Positions 18,338 to 26,052 of a DNA stretch of 56,207 bases are shown piece by piece. Origin of the DNA: Kribbella antibiotica (lineage in GTDB: Bacteria > Actinomycetota > Actinomycetes > Propionibacteriales > Kribbellaceae); contig NZ_SMKX01000042.1 of NCBI RefSeq assembly GCF_004349055.1, positions 1-56,207 of the forward strand. Reading direction: 5' to 3'. How positions within the stretch are numbered: position 1 is the stretch's first letter; each line of letters opens with the position of its first letter. A program made the translations under genes and the position numbers. The notes under the pieces are model-generated. The model worked only from the letters and a program-made list of their open reading frames with translations. It did not search any database and was not told the origin of the DNA.

Positions 18338-18407
18338 TGACCCGGGCAAACCCGCCGGGTCAACGCGATTGCAGGTACTGACAGACCTCGCGAGAGTACC
18401 TGGTACT
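18338..18407 (-). promoter_or_regulatory. Nested inverted repeats in the leader of the toxin operon
   Basis: In the 233-base gap upstream of the LamG gene, three elements are visible. TGACCCGG (18338-18345) pairs with CCGGGTCA (18355-18362). CAGGTACT (18372-18379) pairs with AGTACCTG (18395-18402). AGTACCTGGTACT (18395-18407) is itself a palindrome. The GGTACT/AGTACC word thus occurs three times in 36 bases, as expected for an operator or an alternative leader hairpin. No clear promoter boxes were assigned. Confidence 0.45.
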
Positions 18408-18483
18408 TCTTGCACGAATATGCATTTCCGCAGGTCAGAGCGTGATTCTGGGAATCCGACCCATACAACCTGAGCCGGCGGGG

Positions 18484-19161
18484 TCAGCGGGCAACCGTGC
18501 GAGAGTCCTCTGCCACGACGCGGCCGCCGACGGTGGCGTGGGTCGGGGGCTGGTGGGTCGTGTGCAGGTGCGAGCCGCGGCCTTGGATGATGTGGAGATC
18601 CCGCGCGAGCAGGGCTGTCAGCTGGGTGGCGGCGGAGCCGGTGGCTTCGTCTTCGGAGGCGCCCATGGCGGGGGCGAAGGCTCGGGAGCGGAGGAGGCCG
18701 GCGGCCTCGTCGATCCAGGACCAGAGGTAGGTGTGGCCGGACCGGTACGACGTGGGGTCGGCGGCCAGGACTTCTTCGGGGGTTGCCAACTCGCGCCAGT
18801 CCCAGGTGCTGCCCCAGCTTGAGTCGGCCTGGACTGAGACCAGGTCACCGGAGAAGGTGACGGGGATTTCGCCGGCTGGGCAGTGCAGGACAGGTACCGG
18901 GATGCCTTGGGAGCGGAGCCACCAGGCGGTGCCGACGGTGGGGTGGCCGGCGAAGGACATCTCGGTGGTGGGGGTGTAGATGCGGATTGCGCCGGTGGCG
19001 GCGTCGTCGACGTACACGGTCTCGCTGTAGCCCAGCTCGGCGGCCAAAGATTGCCGATCGGCGGGGGCTACCAGGGTGCCGTCGACGATGCCCAAGGGGT
19101 TGCCGAAGGCGCCGTCGGGGTCGGTGAAGACTCGGACGACGTGGACCGGGAGTGCGGTCAA
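18484..19161 (-). CDS. PhzF-family isomerase-like protein
   Basis: 225 residues, in the diaminopimelate-epimerase-like fold of PhzF/YddE proteins. Conserved pieces are VFTDPDGAFGNPLGIV, the catalytic Glu in GYSETVYV, the TPTTEMSFAGHPTVG motif and the second-half DEATGSAATQL. It is shorter than most members (about 260-300), with some second-half loops missing, but the ligand motifs are intact. The start is a TTG at 19161, four bases after the stop of the small membrane-protein gene, with a weak ribosome site. No phenazine genes are nearby, so it is probably a general small-molecule isomerase of unknown substrate. Confidence 0.85.
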   Translation of the reverse strand: MTALPVHVVRVFTDPDGAFGNPLGIVDGTLVAPADRQSLAAELGYSETVYVDDAATGAIRIYTPTTEMSFAGHPTVGTAWWLRSQGIPVPVLHCPAGEIPVTFSGDLVSVQADSSWGSTWDWRELATPEEVLAADPTSYRSGHTYLWSWIDEAAGLLRSRAFAPAMGASEDEATGSAATQLTALLARDLHIIQGRGSHLHTTHQPPTHATVGGRVVAEDSRTVAR

Positions 19162-19165
19162 GGGG

Positions 19166-19351
19166 TCAGAGGACGGCGATGAGCACGACGACGATGACCA
19201 AGATGACGGCTGCGCCGACGATGGCGAGGATGCGGCCGTTGGGCTTGGACTGGGCGGGGGTCTCGCCCTCGTTGACGAAGGCGCGGAACATCTGAGTGTT
19301 CGCGCCCGGGTCTTGCTCGTTCTCGTTGCCGGGGACGTTCTGGTCTGCCAT
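19166..19351 (-). CDS. Small C-terminal-anchored membrane protein
   Basis: 61 residues: a polar, Asn/Glu-rich N-terminal half and one hydrophobic segment at the very C-terminus (residues 41-61, ILAIVGAAVILVIVVVLIAV) with no residues after it, preceded by the positive SKPNGR. This is a tail-anchored layout. The ATG at 19351 has GGAG just upstream; an earlier in-frame Met would add unlikely Gly/Arg-rich residues. It precedes the PhzF gene by four bases and is divergent from the SRPBCC gene. Function unknown. Confidence 0.65.
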   Translation of the reverse strand: MADQNVPGNENEQDPGANTQMFRAFVNEGETPAQSKPNGRILAIVGAAVILVIVVVLIAVL

Positions 19352-19411
19352 GGCTCCTGACCCTACCCGCACAACACCTCTTCCGCGGGCACCAACTCCC
19401 CCTGCGAGGTA

Positions 19412-19431
19412 CATGTACCATTTGGTACATG
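19412..19431 (+). promoter_or_regulatory. 20-bp perfect palindrome over the SRPBCC start codon
   Basis: CATGTACCATTTGGTACATG has 9-bp arms around TT, and its last three bases are the ATG of the SRPBCC gene. TACCAT (19416-19421) within it could be a -10 box 7 bases before that ATG, giving a leaderless message. The TetR gene next in the operon is the likely binder (autoregulation). Confidence 0.65.
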
Positions 19432-19845
19432 CGATTTGATCACGAGGTCACGATCCAGGCGCCGGCGGAGCGGGTGTGGGCGGTGTTCAGCGATGTCGAG
19501 CGGTGGCCGGAGTGGACGCCGACGATCGCGAGTGTGGAGCGGCTCGACGCGGGGCGGATTCACCCAGGGGCACGCACGCGGATCCGGCAGCCGAAGCTTC
19601 CGGTGGCGGTGTGGGAGGTGACGGTGCTCGAGGAGGGCACGTACTTCGAGTGGGTTTCGACAGCCCCCGGCATCAAGACGACCGGTGGGCATCGCGTGGT
19701 CAGTACGCCGGAGGGGACGGTCGCGACGGCGACGATCATTCAGGAGGGGCCGCTCGGGTGGCTGTTCGGGAAGCTGTACGGCGGCCTGACGCGACGCTAT
19801 ATCGCCACCGAGACGGCGAAGCTGAAGGAGACCGTGGAGCGGTGA
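19429..19845 (+). CDS. SRPBCC (START/Bet v1-like) family protein
   Basis: 138 residues, a hydrophobic-cavity fold for binding or cyclising small ligands. Typical features are the N-terminal HEVTIQAPAERVWAVFSDVE with WPEWTPTI, and a long C-terminal helix (RRYIATETAKLKETVE). No ribosome-binding site lies within 15 bases of the ATG, fitting a leaderless message from the overlapping -10-like box. The stop overlaps the GTG of the TetR gene (GTGA). The ligand is unknown; the regulator may sense the same molecule. Confidence 0.85.
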   Translation: MRFDHEVTIQAPAERVWAVFSDVERWPEWTPTIASVERLDAGRIHPGARTRIRQPKLPVAVWEVTVLEEGTYFEWVSTAPGIKTTGGHRVVSTPEGTVATATIIQEGPLGWLFGKLYGGLTRRYIATETAKLKETVER

Positions 19846-20381
19846 GCCGGGACACCCTTCTCAACGACGCGGTCGAGTACTTCGCGAAGAACGGGGTCGG
19901 CGACGCGAGCCTGCGCACCATCGCGACGACCATCGGCACGAGTCACCGGATGCTGATCTATCACTTCGGCTCTCGCGAGGGGCTGCTGGCGGAGGTGGTA
20001 CGGACGGTCGAGCAGCAGCAGCGCGACCTGCTCGCCCAACTGAAGGATTTACCGATCGCCGAGCAGTCGGAGCAGTTCTGGCGAAAGGTGACCGAGGCAA
20101 CGATGATCTACGGCCCCTTGTTTTTCGAGCTTTCCGCGCATGCGATGCAGGATCGGCCGCATACGGCAGAGCTCAGAAGAGACCTGATCAACGTCTGGCT
20201 CCCGCCACTCACCGACCTCTGCATCAAAGCAGGCATCCCGCCCAATGAAGCGCCGAGCTACGCAAGGCTCGGCCTGGCCGCATCGCGCGGACTCCTCTTC
20301 GACCTACTCCTGACCGGCGACAACGAGGGTGTCGACGAGGCGTCAAAACTGCTCAACAAGCTGTTCAGCCTGTCTCAGTAG
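19842..20381 (+). CDS. TetR-family transcriptional regulator
   Basis: 179 residues. The N-terminal helix-turn-helix is clear (LLNDAVEYFAKNGVGDASLR, then TIGTSHRMLIYHFGSREGLL), followed by an all-helical ligand domain. GTG at 19842 overlaps the SRPBCC stop. It probably represses its own operon through the palindrome at 19412-19431. Its last 17 bases overlap the 3' end of the convergent serpin gene. The inducer is unknown. Confidence 0.9.
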   Translation: MSRDTLLNDAVEYFAKNGVGDASLRTIATTIGTSHRMLIYHFGSREGLLAEVVRTVEQQQRDLLAQLKDLPIAEQSEQFWRKVTEATMIYGPLFFELSAHAMQDRPHTAELRRDLINVWLPPLTDLCIKAGIPPNEAPSYARLGLAASRGLLFDLLLTGDNEGVDEASKLLNKLFSLSQ

Positions 20382-21504
20382 GCGAATCGACCCACCCGGC
20401 CACGATCGGCAGCCGCGACTCCCGCAGCACAGCAGCGAAGGCAAAAGGACGGTCCAGTACGACGTCCAGCCGCAGCGCCTGGCGCATCGGCGCAGCCGCC
20501 CGCACCATCGCCAGCGACGTCACCGCCGCAGCCTCGAACCCGGTCGCGAAGAACCGCGCAAGCACTTCTTGCTTGGCCTGCCCGATCGCGAGCGGAGACG
20601 GGCTGATCGCGCTGAAATGCCCCGCCGAGTCCGAACTCACCGTCGACAACCCGAACAGCTCCGCGGAGTCGAGCAAGTCATGCGACGCCGACACCTCGAA
20701 CGACGGCAGCGACAACCGCACGTCCGGCCGCAGCGCCGACGTCTTCCCCAGACGCACCCCGGGAGCGACCTCATCGGACGAGCCCTTGATCAGCTCACTA
20801 CCCGGTACGCCGTCCGCCGGGCGGCCCACCGCGTCGAGCAATCCGCCGACGACATCACCGGAACCAACCCCGAGCAGTACGTCGACATCCGCGTCCCCGC
20901 GCACCGTGATCACGGTCAGGGCGCCATACCGGCGTACGGAGTCGAGGTCACCGTCGGTCCGCTCGAGCCAATGCCACGAACCCTCCCAAGCGCCGGCCCC
21001 AACATGCTTGACCTGCTCGGTGAACGGCCGAGCCCAGGTGGTCCGCAGGCAGAGCGCGGACGCGAGCACCAGCATCACGTTCGGATCGATGTCCACCGGC
21101 ATCGAGGGGATCAGTCCGTCAGTGTGCTCAGCCGCCCACGCATCCAATCGAGGCTTGTCGATCGCCGCGTCACCGGTGAGCATCCCCACCACAGGAGCCG
21201 GTACGACGTCATCGAACGACTCGGCCAGCTTGAGCTGCGAGCTGATCCAGACGCCCAGCGCCGCATGCAGGTCTGTCGACGACTCGAGCGCTTCGATCAG
21301 CTGCACCGCCAGGCGGGAGCCGTCACCCGCGGCAACCTCAGCGGCCGCGGCGAGCTCGGCCCGGCCAGGCTCGTCGGCGGCCGTGGCGAGGATCGCCAGC
21401 AGCGGCCACAGGCCGAGCCCGGACACGACGGAGTTGCCGGGCGGCAGGCTGCGCACCCAGCGGCCGGTCAGGTCGTTCACTGCACGCACGGCATCGGCAT
21501 CCAT
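20365..21504 (-). CDS. Serpin-family protease inhibitor
   Basis: 379 residues, full serpin length, with no signal peptide. Recognisable elements are the helix-B region NSVVSGLGLWPLLAILATAA, the HTDGLIPSMPVDIDPNVMLV core (W-x-x-x-x-T-x-G-L-I-like), ALCLRTTWARPF, LSLPSFEVSASHDLLDSAEL, the hinge GFEAAAVTSLAM and RPFAFAAVLRES near the end. The reactive loop lies after the hinge (about MVRAAAPMRQ). Serpins trap serine or cysteine proteases irreversibly. Start ATG at 21504; upstream frame residues are not protein-like. It overlaps TetR by 17 bases at the 3' end. Whether it is inhibitory depends on the loop; the hinge Ala run favours it. Confidence 0.82.
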   Translation of the reverse strand: MDADAVRAVNDLTGRWVRSLPPGNSVVSGLGLWPLLAILATAADEPGRAELAAAAEVAAGDGSRLAVQLIEALESSTDLHAALGVWISSQLKLAESFDDVVPAPVVGMLTGDAAIDKPRLDAWAAEHTDGLIPSMPVDIDPNVMLVLASALCLRTTWARPFTEQVKHVGAGAWEGSWHWLERTDGDLDSVRRYGALTVITVRGDADVDVLLGVGSGDVVGGLLDAVGRPADGVPGSELIKGSSDEVAPGVRLGKTSALRPDVRLSLPSFEVSASHDLLDSAELFGLSTVSSDSAGHFSAISPSPLAIGQAKQEVLARFFATGFEAAAVTSLAMVRAAAPMRQALRLDVVLDRPFAFAAVLRESRLPIVAGWVDSPTETG

Positions 21505-21612
21505 ACGTCCACCCTGCCACGCGGCACAACCGCCAATACACAGGAAAACCCTCACCACGACAGGCAGATCTGATGGGCAGGGAGCCGGGAACCGGGAACG
21601 AGTATTTGGCGT

Positions 21613-21631
21613 AATGACGCTGATTTTCATT
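21613..21631 (+). promoter_or_regulatory. Putative Zur (zinc uptake regulator) box
   Basis: AATGACGCTGATTTTCATT contains TGACGCTGATTTTCA, which matches 12 of 15 positions of the Streptomyces-type Zur box TGAAAATGATTTTCA. It has a perfect right half and flanking AA/TT symmetry. It lies 57 bases before the permease start. Confidence 0.6.
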
Positions 21632-21687
21632 TTTCAGGTGCCGTGAGTCCTCGTTCGAACGCGCTGCGTTGTGTCAGGATTCCGCCC

Positions 21688-22698
21688 ATGAGTGCGCCCG
21701 CTGACGTCGCCGAAAAGGCCGAGAAGCCGCCGAAAGAACCGGCTGGGACATCGATCGCGTTCACCGCGACCCTGATCCTGCTGGTCGCTCTGGCGTTGTT
21801 CGGGCGCCGGATCTTCGCCGGAGCCTTCACCGACGAGGGGGTGCGCACCTGGGCCACCATGTTCGTCGGAGTGACCGTCCAGGCGCTGCCGTTCCTGGTG
21901 CTCGGCGTACTGCTGTCGGCGGCGCTGACCGCGTTCGTGCCGGCGTCCTTCTTCGCGAAGGCTCTACCCAAGCACCCGGCCTTCGCCGTACCGGTCGCCG
22001 CCGCATCGGGCGTCATCCTGCCGGGCTGTGAGTGCGCTTCGGTGCCGGTGTCGGCCGCGTTGATGGCTCGCGGCGTCACGCCGGCCGCGGCGATCGCGTT
22101 CCTGCTGTCGGCGCCCGCGATCAACCCCGTCGTACTGGCGTCGACCGCGGTGGCGTTCCCCGGGCAGCCGAAGGTCGTGATCGCTCGTGCGGTCGCCTCG
22201 ATCGCGATCTCGATGATCCTCGGCTGGCTGTGGCTGCTGACCGGCAAGGGCAGCGACTGGCTGAAGATTCCGAAGAACCGGCACGCCGAGGGCACCCCCA
22301 AGTTCGAGGTGTTCCGCTCGTCGATGCTGCACGACTTCCTGCACGCCGGCGGGTTCCTGGTCGTCGGCGCCGCCGCGGCCGCGACCCTGAACGTCGTCGT
22401 ACCGCGCGCCTGGCTCGATCACGTGGCCAGCAACCTCCTGCTGTCGGTGCTGGTCCTCGGGCTGCTCGCCGTCCTGCTGGCGATCTGCTCGGAGGCGGAT
22501 GCGTTCGTGGCCGCCAGCCTGACGCAGTTCTCGCTGACCGCGCGGCTCGCGTTCATGGTGGTCGGCCCGATCGTCGACGTGAAGCTCATCGCTCTCCAGG
22601 CCGGCACCTTCGGCCCGAAGTTCGCCGTCCGGTTCGCACCGGCCACGTTCGTCGTCGCCATATTGGCCAGTCTTCTAGTGGGGTGGTGGTTGCTGTGA
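21688..22698 (+). CDS. UPF0718/DUF318-type permease
   Basis: 336 residues with about eight to nine membrane segments in two related halves. The family signature is seen as SGVILPGCECASVPVSAALM and FLLSAPAINPVVLAST in the first half, and AICSEADAFVAASLTQFS in the second. The Cys pair and acidic residues in the membrane motifs suggest metal or thiol chemistry. The ATG at 21688 is used; the earlier in-frame start would add polar residues overlapping the regulatory region. The stop overlaps the GTG of the next gene. The Zur-like box upstream suggests induction on zinc starvation and a role in zinc or metallochaperone handling. Confidence 0.85.
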   Translation: MSAPADVAEKAEKPPKEPAGTSIAFTATLILLVALALFGRRIFAGAFTDEGVRTWATMFVGVTVQALPFLVLGVLLSAALTAFVPASFFAKALPKHPAFAVPVAAASGVILPGCECASVPVSAALMARGVTPAAAIAFLLSAPAINPVVLASTAVAFPGQPKVVIARAVASIAISMILGWLWLLTGKGSDWLKIPKNRHAEGTPKFEVFRSSMLHDFLHAGGFLVVGAAAAATLNVVVPRAWLDHVASNLLLSVLVLGLLAVLLAICSEADAFVAASLTQFSLTARLAFMVVGPIVDVKLIALQAGTFGPKFAVRFAPATFVVAILASLLVGWWLL

Positions 22699-23420
22699 AG
22701 CGCAACGTGGCCGGTCTCGTGATCGTCTTCGTCGGGGCCGCGACGGTTCAGCTCGCGGTCTCGAACACCTATCTGCGGTACGTGAAGCCCGGCATGCGCT
22801 GGATGCTGCTGGCGGCCGGGCTCATCCTGATCGCCCTCGCCGTGGCCGACGTACTGATGGACACCCGGAAGAAGAACCCTGAGGAAGAGGGACACGACCA
22901 CAGCGGCGACGACGGGCACGGGCACAACGGCTTGCCAAAAGCAGCCTGGCTGCTGCTGATCCCGATCTTCGCCCTCCTGGTCGTCGACCCGCCCGCGCTC
23001 GGCGCCTCCGCTGCCGCCCGACAGTCCCCCGTGGCCTCGAAGCCGATCCAGCCGAAGAGCAACTCCTGGCTGGCCGACAACCCGCAGGGCGGTCCGGTCA
23101 ACCTCGCCGTACGGGACTATGCAGTCTGGGCGGTGTGGGAGAAGGAGAGCATGAAGGGCCGCTCCTTCAGCCTCACCGGCTTCGTCACCCCCGCCAAGAA
23201 CGGCAACTGGTACGTGACCCGGATGGGCCTGACCTGCTGCGTCGCCGACGCCACGGCCTTCATGGTCGAGGCCCGCGGCCAAGCCGCACCGCCGCGCAAC
23301 CAATGGGTCACCGTCACCGGCGAGTGGGCCGAGCCGAGCAAGCGCGAAGACGGCGACGTCGCCGCCCTCACGATCGACTCGGTCAAGACCGTCACCGCCC
23401 CGAACAACCCGTACGAGTAG
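22695..23420 (+). CDS. TIGR03943/DUF1980-family protein
   Basis: 241 residues: two to three N-terminal membrane segments (VAGLVIVFVGAATVQLAV, MLLAAGLILIALAVADVL, WLLLIPIFALLVV) and an outside soluble domain with GFVTP and YVTRMGLTCCVADATAFMVE (a Cys pair). Between segments lies a His/Asp-rich patch EEEGHDHSGDDGHGHNG, a likely zinc-binding loop. GTG at 22695 overlaps the permease stop. The permease/TIGR03943 pair is a common unit in Gram-positive bacteria, and the upstream Zur box links it to zinc. Exact function unknown. Confidence 0.85.
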   Translation: MKRNVAGLVIVFVGAATVQLAVSNTYLRYVKPGMRWMLLAAGLILIALAVADVLMDTRKKNPEEEGHDHSGDDGHGHNGLPKAAWLLLIPIFALLVVDPPALGASAAARQSPVASKPIQPKSNSWLADNPQGGPVNLAVRDYAVWAVWEKESMKGRSFSLTGFVTPAKNGNWYVTRMGLTCCVADATAFMVEARGQAAPPRNQWVTVTGEWAEPSKREDGDVAALTIDSVKTVTAPNNPYE

Positions 23421-23457
23421 CCCTCACACATCTGGCTGCCCCAGCGTTCCATGGGGC

Positions 23458-24087
23458 ATGAAGCGCACAGTCGAGCCCAAGGTCCTCTACTTCGGTACGC
23501 CGGTAGTCCTGATCAGCACGCGGAATCCGGACGGGTCCACCAACCTGGCCCCGATGTCGTCCGCGTGGTGGCTGGGCTACCACGCCATGCTCGGGATGGG
23601 AACGAGCGCACAGACGGTCAAGAACCTCGTCGACCGTCCCGAACTCATCCTCAACCTGGTCGACCCGCCCATGGTCGCCGCCCTCGACCGCATCGCGCTG
23701 CTCACCGGCTCCGAAGAGATGTCCGACTCGAAGCGCGCCCGCGGCTACCGCTACGAACCTGACAAGTTCGCCGCCGCCGGACTCACCCGTACGACGGGAC
23801 CTGTCACCGGCCTGGACGCGGTCGAGGAGAGCCCGATCACCCTGGAAGGCCGAATCGACGCCATCCACCCGATCGGCGGGCCCGAGGAGCACCTGTGTGC
23901 ACTCGCGATGAAGGTCGAGCAGGTCCAGGTCCGCGAAGAGCTCCTGATGAGCAACGACCGCTACATCGACCCGCTCCGCTGGGACCCGCTGATCATGAAG
24001 TTCACGGAGTACTTTGCCGGTGGAACTCCGGCGTACGAGTCGTCGCTGGCTCGAGGCTGGCAGATGCCGCCCCTTCAGATCGGTTAG
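23458..24087 (+). CDS. Flavin reductase-like domain protein
   Basis: 209 residues in the FMN-binding split-barrel fold. PVVLISTRNPDGSTNLAPMS is the typical flavin reductase entry (the S-x-x-x-D-G-x-x-N pattern), with RPELILNLVDPP in the middle. Proteins of this type reduce FMN or bind flavin and ligand. Its last 86 bases overlap the end of the convergent EamA transporter gene, an unusually long tail-to-tail overlap. It starts 38 bases after the zinc-linked pair and may share that transcript. Confidence 0.85.
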   Translation: MKRTVEPKVLYFGTPVVLISTRNPDGSTNLAPMSSAWWLGYHAMLGMGTSAQTVKNLVDRPELILNLVDPPMVAALDRIALLTGSEEMSDSKRARGYRYEPDKFAAAGLTRTTGPVTGLDAVEESPITLEGRIDAIHPIGGPEEHLCALAMKVEQVQVREELLMSNDRYIDPLRWDPLIMKFTEYFAGGTPAYESSLARGWQMPPLQIG

Positions 24088-24940
24088 TACGTCGTCTTAT
24101 GACCGTGCAGGCCATGCCGCCGATGACTAGGGCGGCTGCGATTGCTTGTTGGGGGCCGACGGCTTCGCCGCGGAGGAGCCAGGCGGCGGCCATGCCGACG
24201 ATCGGTACGAGGAGCGAGAAGGGTGCCACGGTGCTGGCGTCGTACTGGCGGAGGAGGTAGCCCCAGATGCCGAAGCCGAAGAGGGTGGCGACGGCGGCCA
24301 GGTAGGCCAGCGCGCCGATCCCGGTGAGGTCGATGCCGCAGAGTGCATCGAGGTCGGCGCGTGGGCCTTCGGTGAGCAGGGACAGGAGGGTCAGCGGGAG
24401 GACGGCGACTGCGCTGACCCAGACCATGAAGCGGAGGGTGTCCGAGGGCTTGGCGTAGCGGGTGATGGTGTTGGAGACGCCCCAGCAGGCGCCGGCCAGG
24501 ATCACCATGGCGAGCGCGCCGAGGGGTGCGGAGAGCCCGCGGTCGAGCATGATCAGCAGCATGCCGAGGCAGGCGATCGCGATGCCGGCGATCTGGGCCG
24601 GGCGGGGGCGTTCGCGGAGCACGGTGATGGCGAAGAGCACGGTGAAGATCACTTGGCTCTGCAGGACCAAGGACGCCAGCCCGGCCGGTACGCCGTGATC
24701 CATTGCGACGAACAACAGCCCGAACTTCGCGACGCCAAGCGCGAGTCCGACCCCGATCACGTAGCGCCAGGCGACCCGGGGGCGGCCGAGAAAGAAGATT
24801 GCCGGAACGGCGGCGAAAAGGAATCGCAGGGCGGAGAAGAACAACGGCGGGAAATCCTCCAGGCCGACCTCGATCACCACGAAGTTCACGCCCCAGGCAA
24901 TCACGACGGCGAGGGCGAGGAGCAGGTCACGAGGCTTCAT
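24002..24940 (-). CDS. EamA/DMT-family transporter
   Basis: 312 residues with ten predicted membrane helices in two EamA repeats (LLALAVVIAWGVNFVVIEVG start; AMVILAGACWGVSNTITRYA second half). It exports or takes up metabolites or amino acids across the cytoplasmic membrane. A 30-residue polar tail after the last helix lies in the part overlapping the flavin reductase gene. Start ATG at 24940. It is divergent from the LysR gene, separated by 73 bases, so the LysR protein is its likely regulator. Confidence 0.9.
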   Translation of the reverse strand: MKPRDLLLALAVVIAWGVNFVVIEVGLEDFPPLFFSALRFLFAAVPAIFFLGRPRVAWRYVIGVGLALGVAKFGLLFVAMDHGVPAGLASLVLQSQVIFTVLFAITVLRERPRPAQIAGIAIACLGMLLIMLDRGLSAPLGALAMVILAGACWGVSNTITRYAKPSDTLRFMVWVSAVAVLPLTLLSLLTEGPRADLDALCGIDLTGIGALAYLAAVATLFGFGIWGYLLRQYDASTVAPFSLLVPIVGMAAAWLLRGEAVGPQQAIAAALVIGGMACTVIRRRTNRSEGAASASLEPATTRTPEFHRQSTP

Positions 24941-25013
24941 GCAGCCAGTGTGGGTCTGGACTAGAGTTAAGGACCAGCACCGATTGCTACCGCCATCACT
25001 GTAGGAGCGCTAA

Positions 25014-25922
25014 ATGATCGATCTCGGCCGCCTGCGCGCCCTGCACGCCGTCGCGCGATACGGGTCGGTCAATCGTGCGGCCGAGGTGCTCGGCTACACA
25101 CCGTCGGCGGTGTCGCAGCAACTGGCCAAGCTCGAGCGCGAGACCCGGACCACCCTGATCGAGCGGCAGGGCCGTGGGATCGTTCTCACGGATGCCGCTC
25201 AGCAGCTCGCCGCGACCGCGGCCCGCATCCTCGAGCTGGTCGAGGATGCCGAGCTGACGCTGGAGGAGCAACGCGGGGAAGCGATCGGGACGCTCCGGAT
25301 CGCCGCCTTCCCGACGGCGGCCCGCGGTTTGTTGCCGGCGGCATTGAGCCGGTTGATCGATGAGCACCCGGGGCTCGATGTCCGGGTCGACGAGACCGAT
25401 CCGTTCGAGGCCGTCGCCGCGGTCAATCGGGGCGAGGTGCATATCGCGGTCGTGCACGACTGGGCCAACACTCCGCTGGCCCTGCCCGAGGGACTGGCGC
25501 GGGTCAAGCTCGGTTCGGACCCGGCCGACGTACTGGTGCCTGCGTCGCATCGGCTGGCAGGTAAGGAGTTCGTCCGGGCCGAGGACCTGGTCGGCGAGCG
25601 CTGGATCTGCCAGATCCCGGGATCGATCTGCCACGAGTGGCTGATGCGGACGATGCGCCGGGCCGGCGTCGAGCCCGATGTCGCCTATTCAGTGGCTGAG
25701 TACCAGACTCAGTTGGCGATGCTTGCCCGTGGCATCGGCATCGGCCTGCTTCCACGCCTGGGCAGGGGTCCGGTGCCCGACGGCGTCGTCGCCGTACCGT
25801 TGCAGCCGGCCCCGAGCCGCCGGATTTACGCGGTCTGGCGGGAGATTGCGGCCCGCCGGCCGGCGATCGCCGTGACGCTGTCCACCCTCAAGCAGGTGTG
25901 GCCCGACCGCAGTACTGCCTGA
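25014..25922 (+). CDS. LysR-family transcriptional regulator
   Basis: 302 residues. The N-terminal winged helix-turn-helix has LRALHAVARYGSVNRAAEVL and YTPSAVSQQLAKLERET, followed by the periplasmic-binding-like effector domain (TLRIAAFPTAARGLLPAALS). TAGGAG lies 6 bases before the ATG. It faces the EamA gene across a 73-base gap holding the shared control region. The effector is likely the compound handled by that transporter. Confidence 0.93.
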   Translation: MIDLGRLRALHAVARYGSVNRAAEVLGYTPSAVSQQLAKLERETRTTLIERQGRGIVLTDAAQQLAATAARILELVEDAELTLEEQRGEAIGTLRIAAFPTAARGLLPAALSRLIDEHPGLDVRVDETDPFEAVAAVNRGEVHIAVVHDWANTPLALPEGLARVKLGSDPADVLVPASHRLAGKEFVRAEDLVGERWICQIPGSICHEWLMRTMRRAGVEPDVAYSVAEYQTQLAMLARGIGIGLLPRLGRGPVPDGVVAVPLQPAPSRRIYAVWREIAARRPAIAVTLSTLKQVWPDRSTA

Positions 25923-25950
25923 TCGAAACCTGATCACTTGGCGTAAGCCG

Positions 25951-25979
25951 TTGACAACGCTCAGCGTCGACATTAGGTT
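25951..25979 (+). promoter_or_regulatory. Strong promoter of the GH5 gene
   Basis: TTGACA (25951-25956) and TAGGTT (25974-25979) are spaced by exactly 17 bases, close to the actinobacterial housekeeping sigma consensus. Transcription should start near 25986, inside the palindrome that follows. Confidence 0.65.
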
Positions 25980-25984
25980 CCTGG

Positions 25985-26013
25985 CAACTATCAGGAAGGT
26001 TTCCTAATAGTTG
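25985..26013 (+). promoter_or_regulatory. 29-bp palindrome at the GH5 transcription start
   Basis: CAACTAT (25985-25991) mirrors ATAGTTG (26007-26013), and AGGAA mirrors TTCCT around the centre GGT. Only one symmetric pair mismatches. It sits at the expected +1 of the TTGACA/TAGGTT promoter, where a repressor would block transcription. Confidence 0.6.
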
Positions 26014-26052
26014 TTCGCTACCTCCCCGCCCCAATGTATTAGGAGGCAGTCA

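Noticed and set aside
15665..18340. 891-codon plus-strand open frame across the LamG gene
   Set aside because: Same reason: the minus-strand frame has signal peptide, DNRLRE and LamG motifs, while the plus-strand frame has none.
24941..25013. Possible DasR-like site in the EamA/LysR gap
   Set aside because: GGTCTGGAC resembles only one half of the ACTGGTCTAGACCA pattern; the other half is missing.
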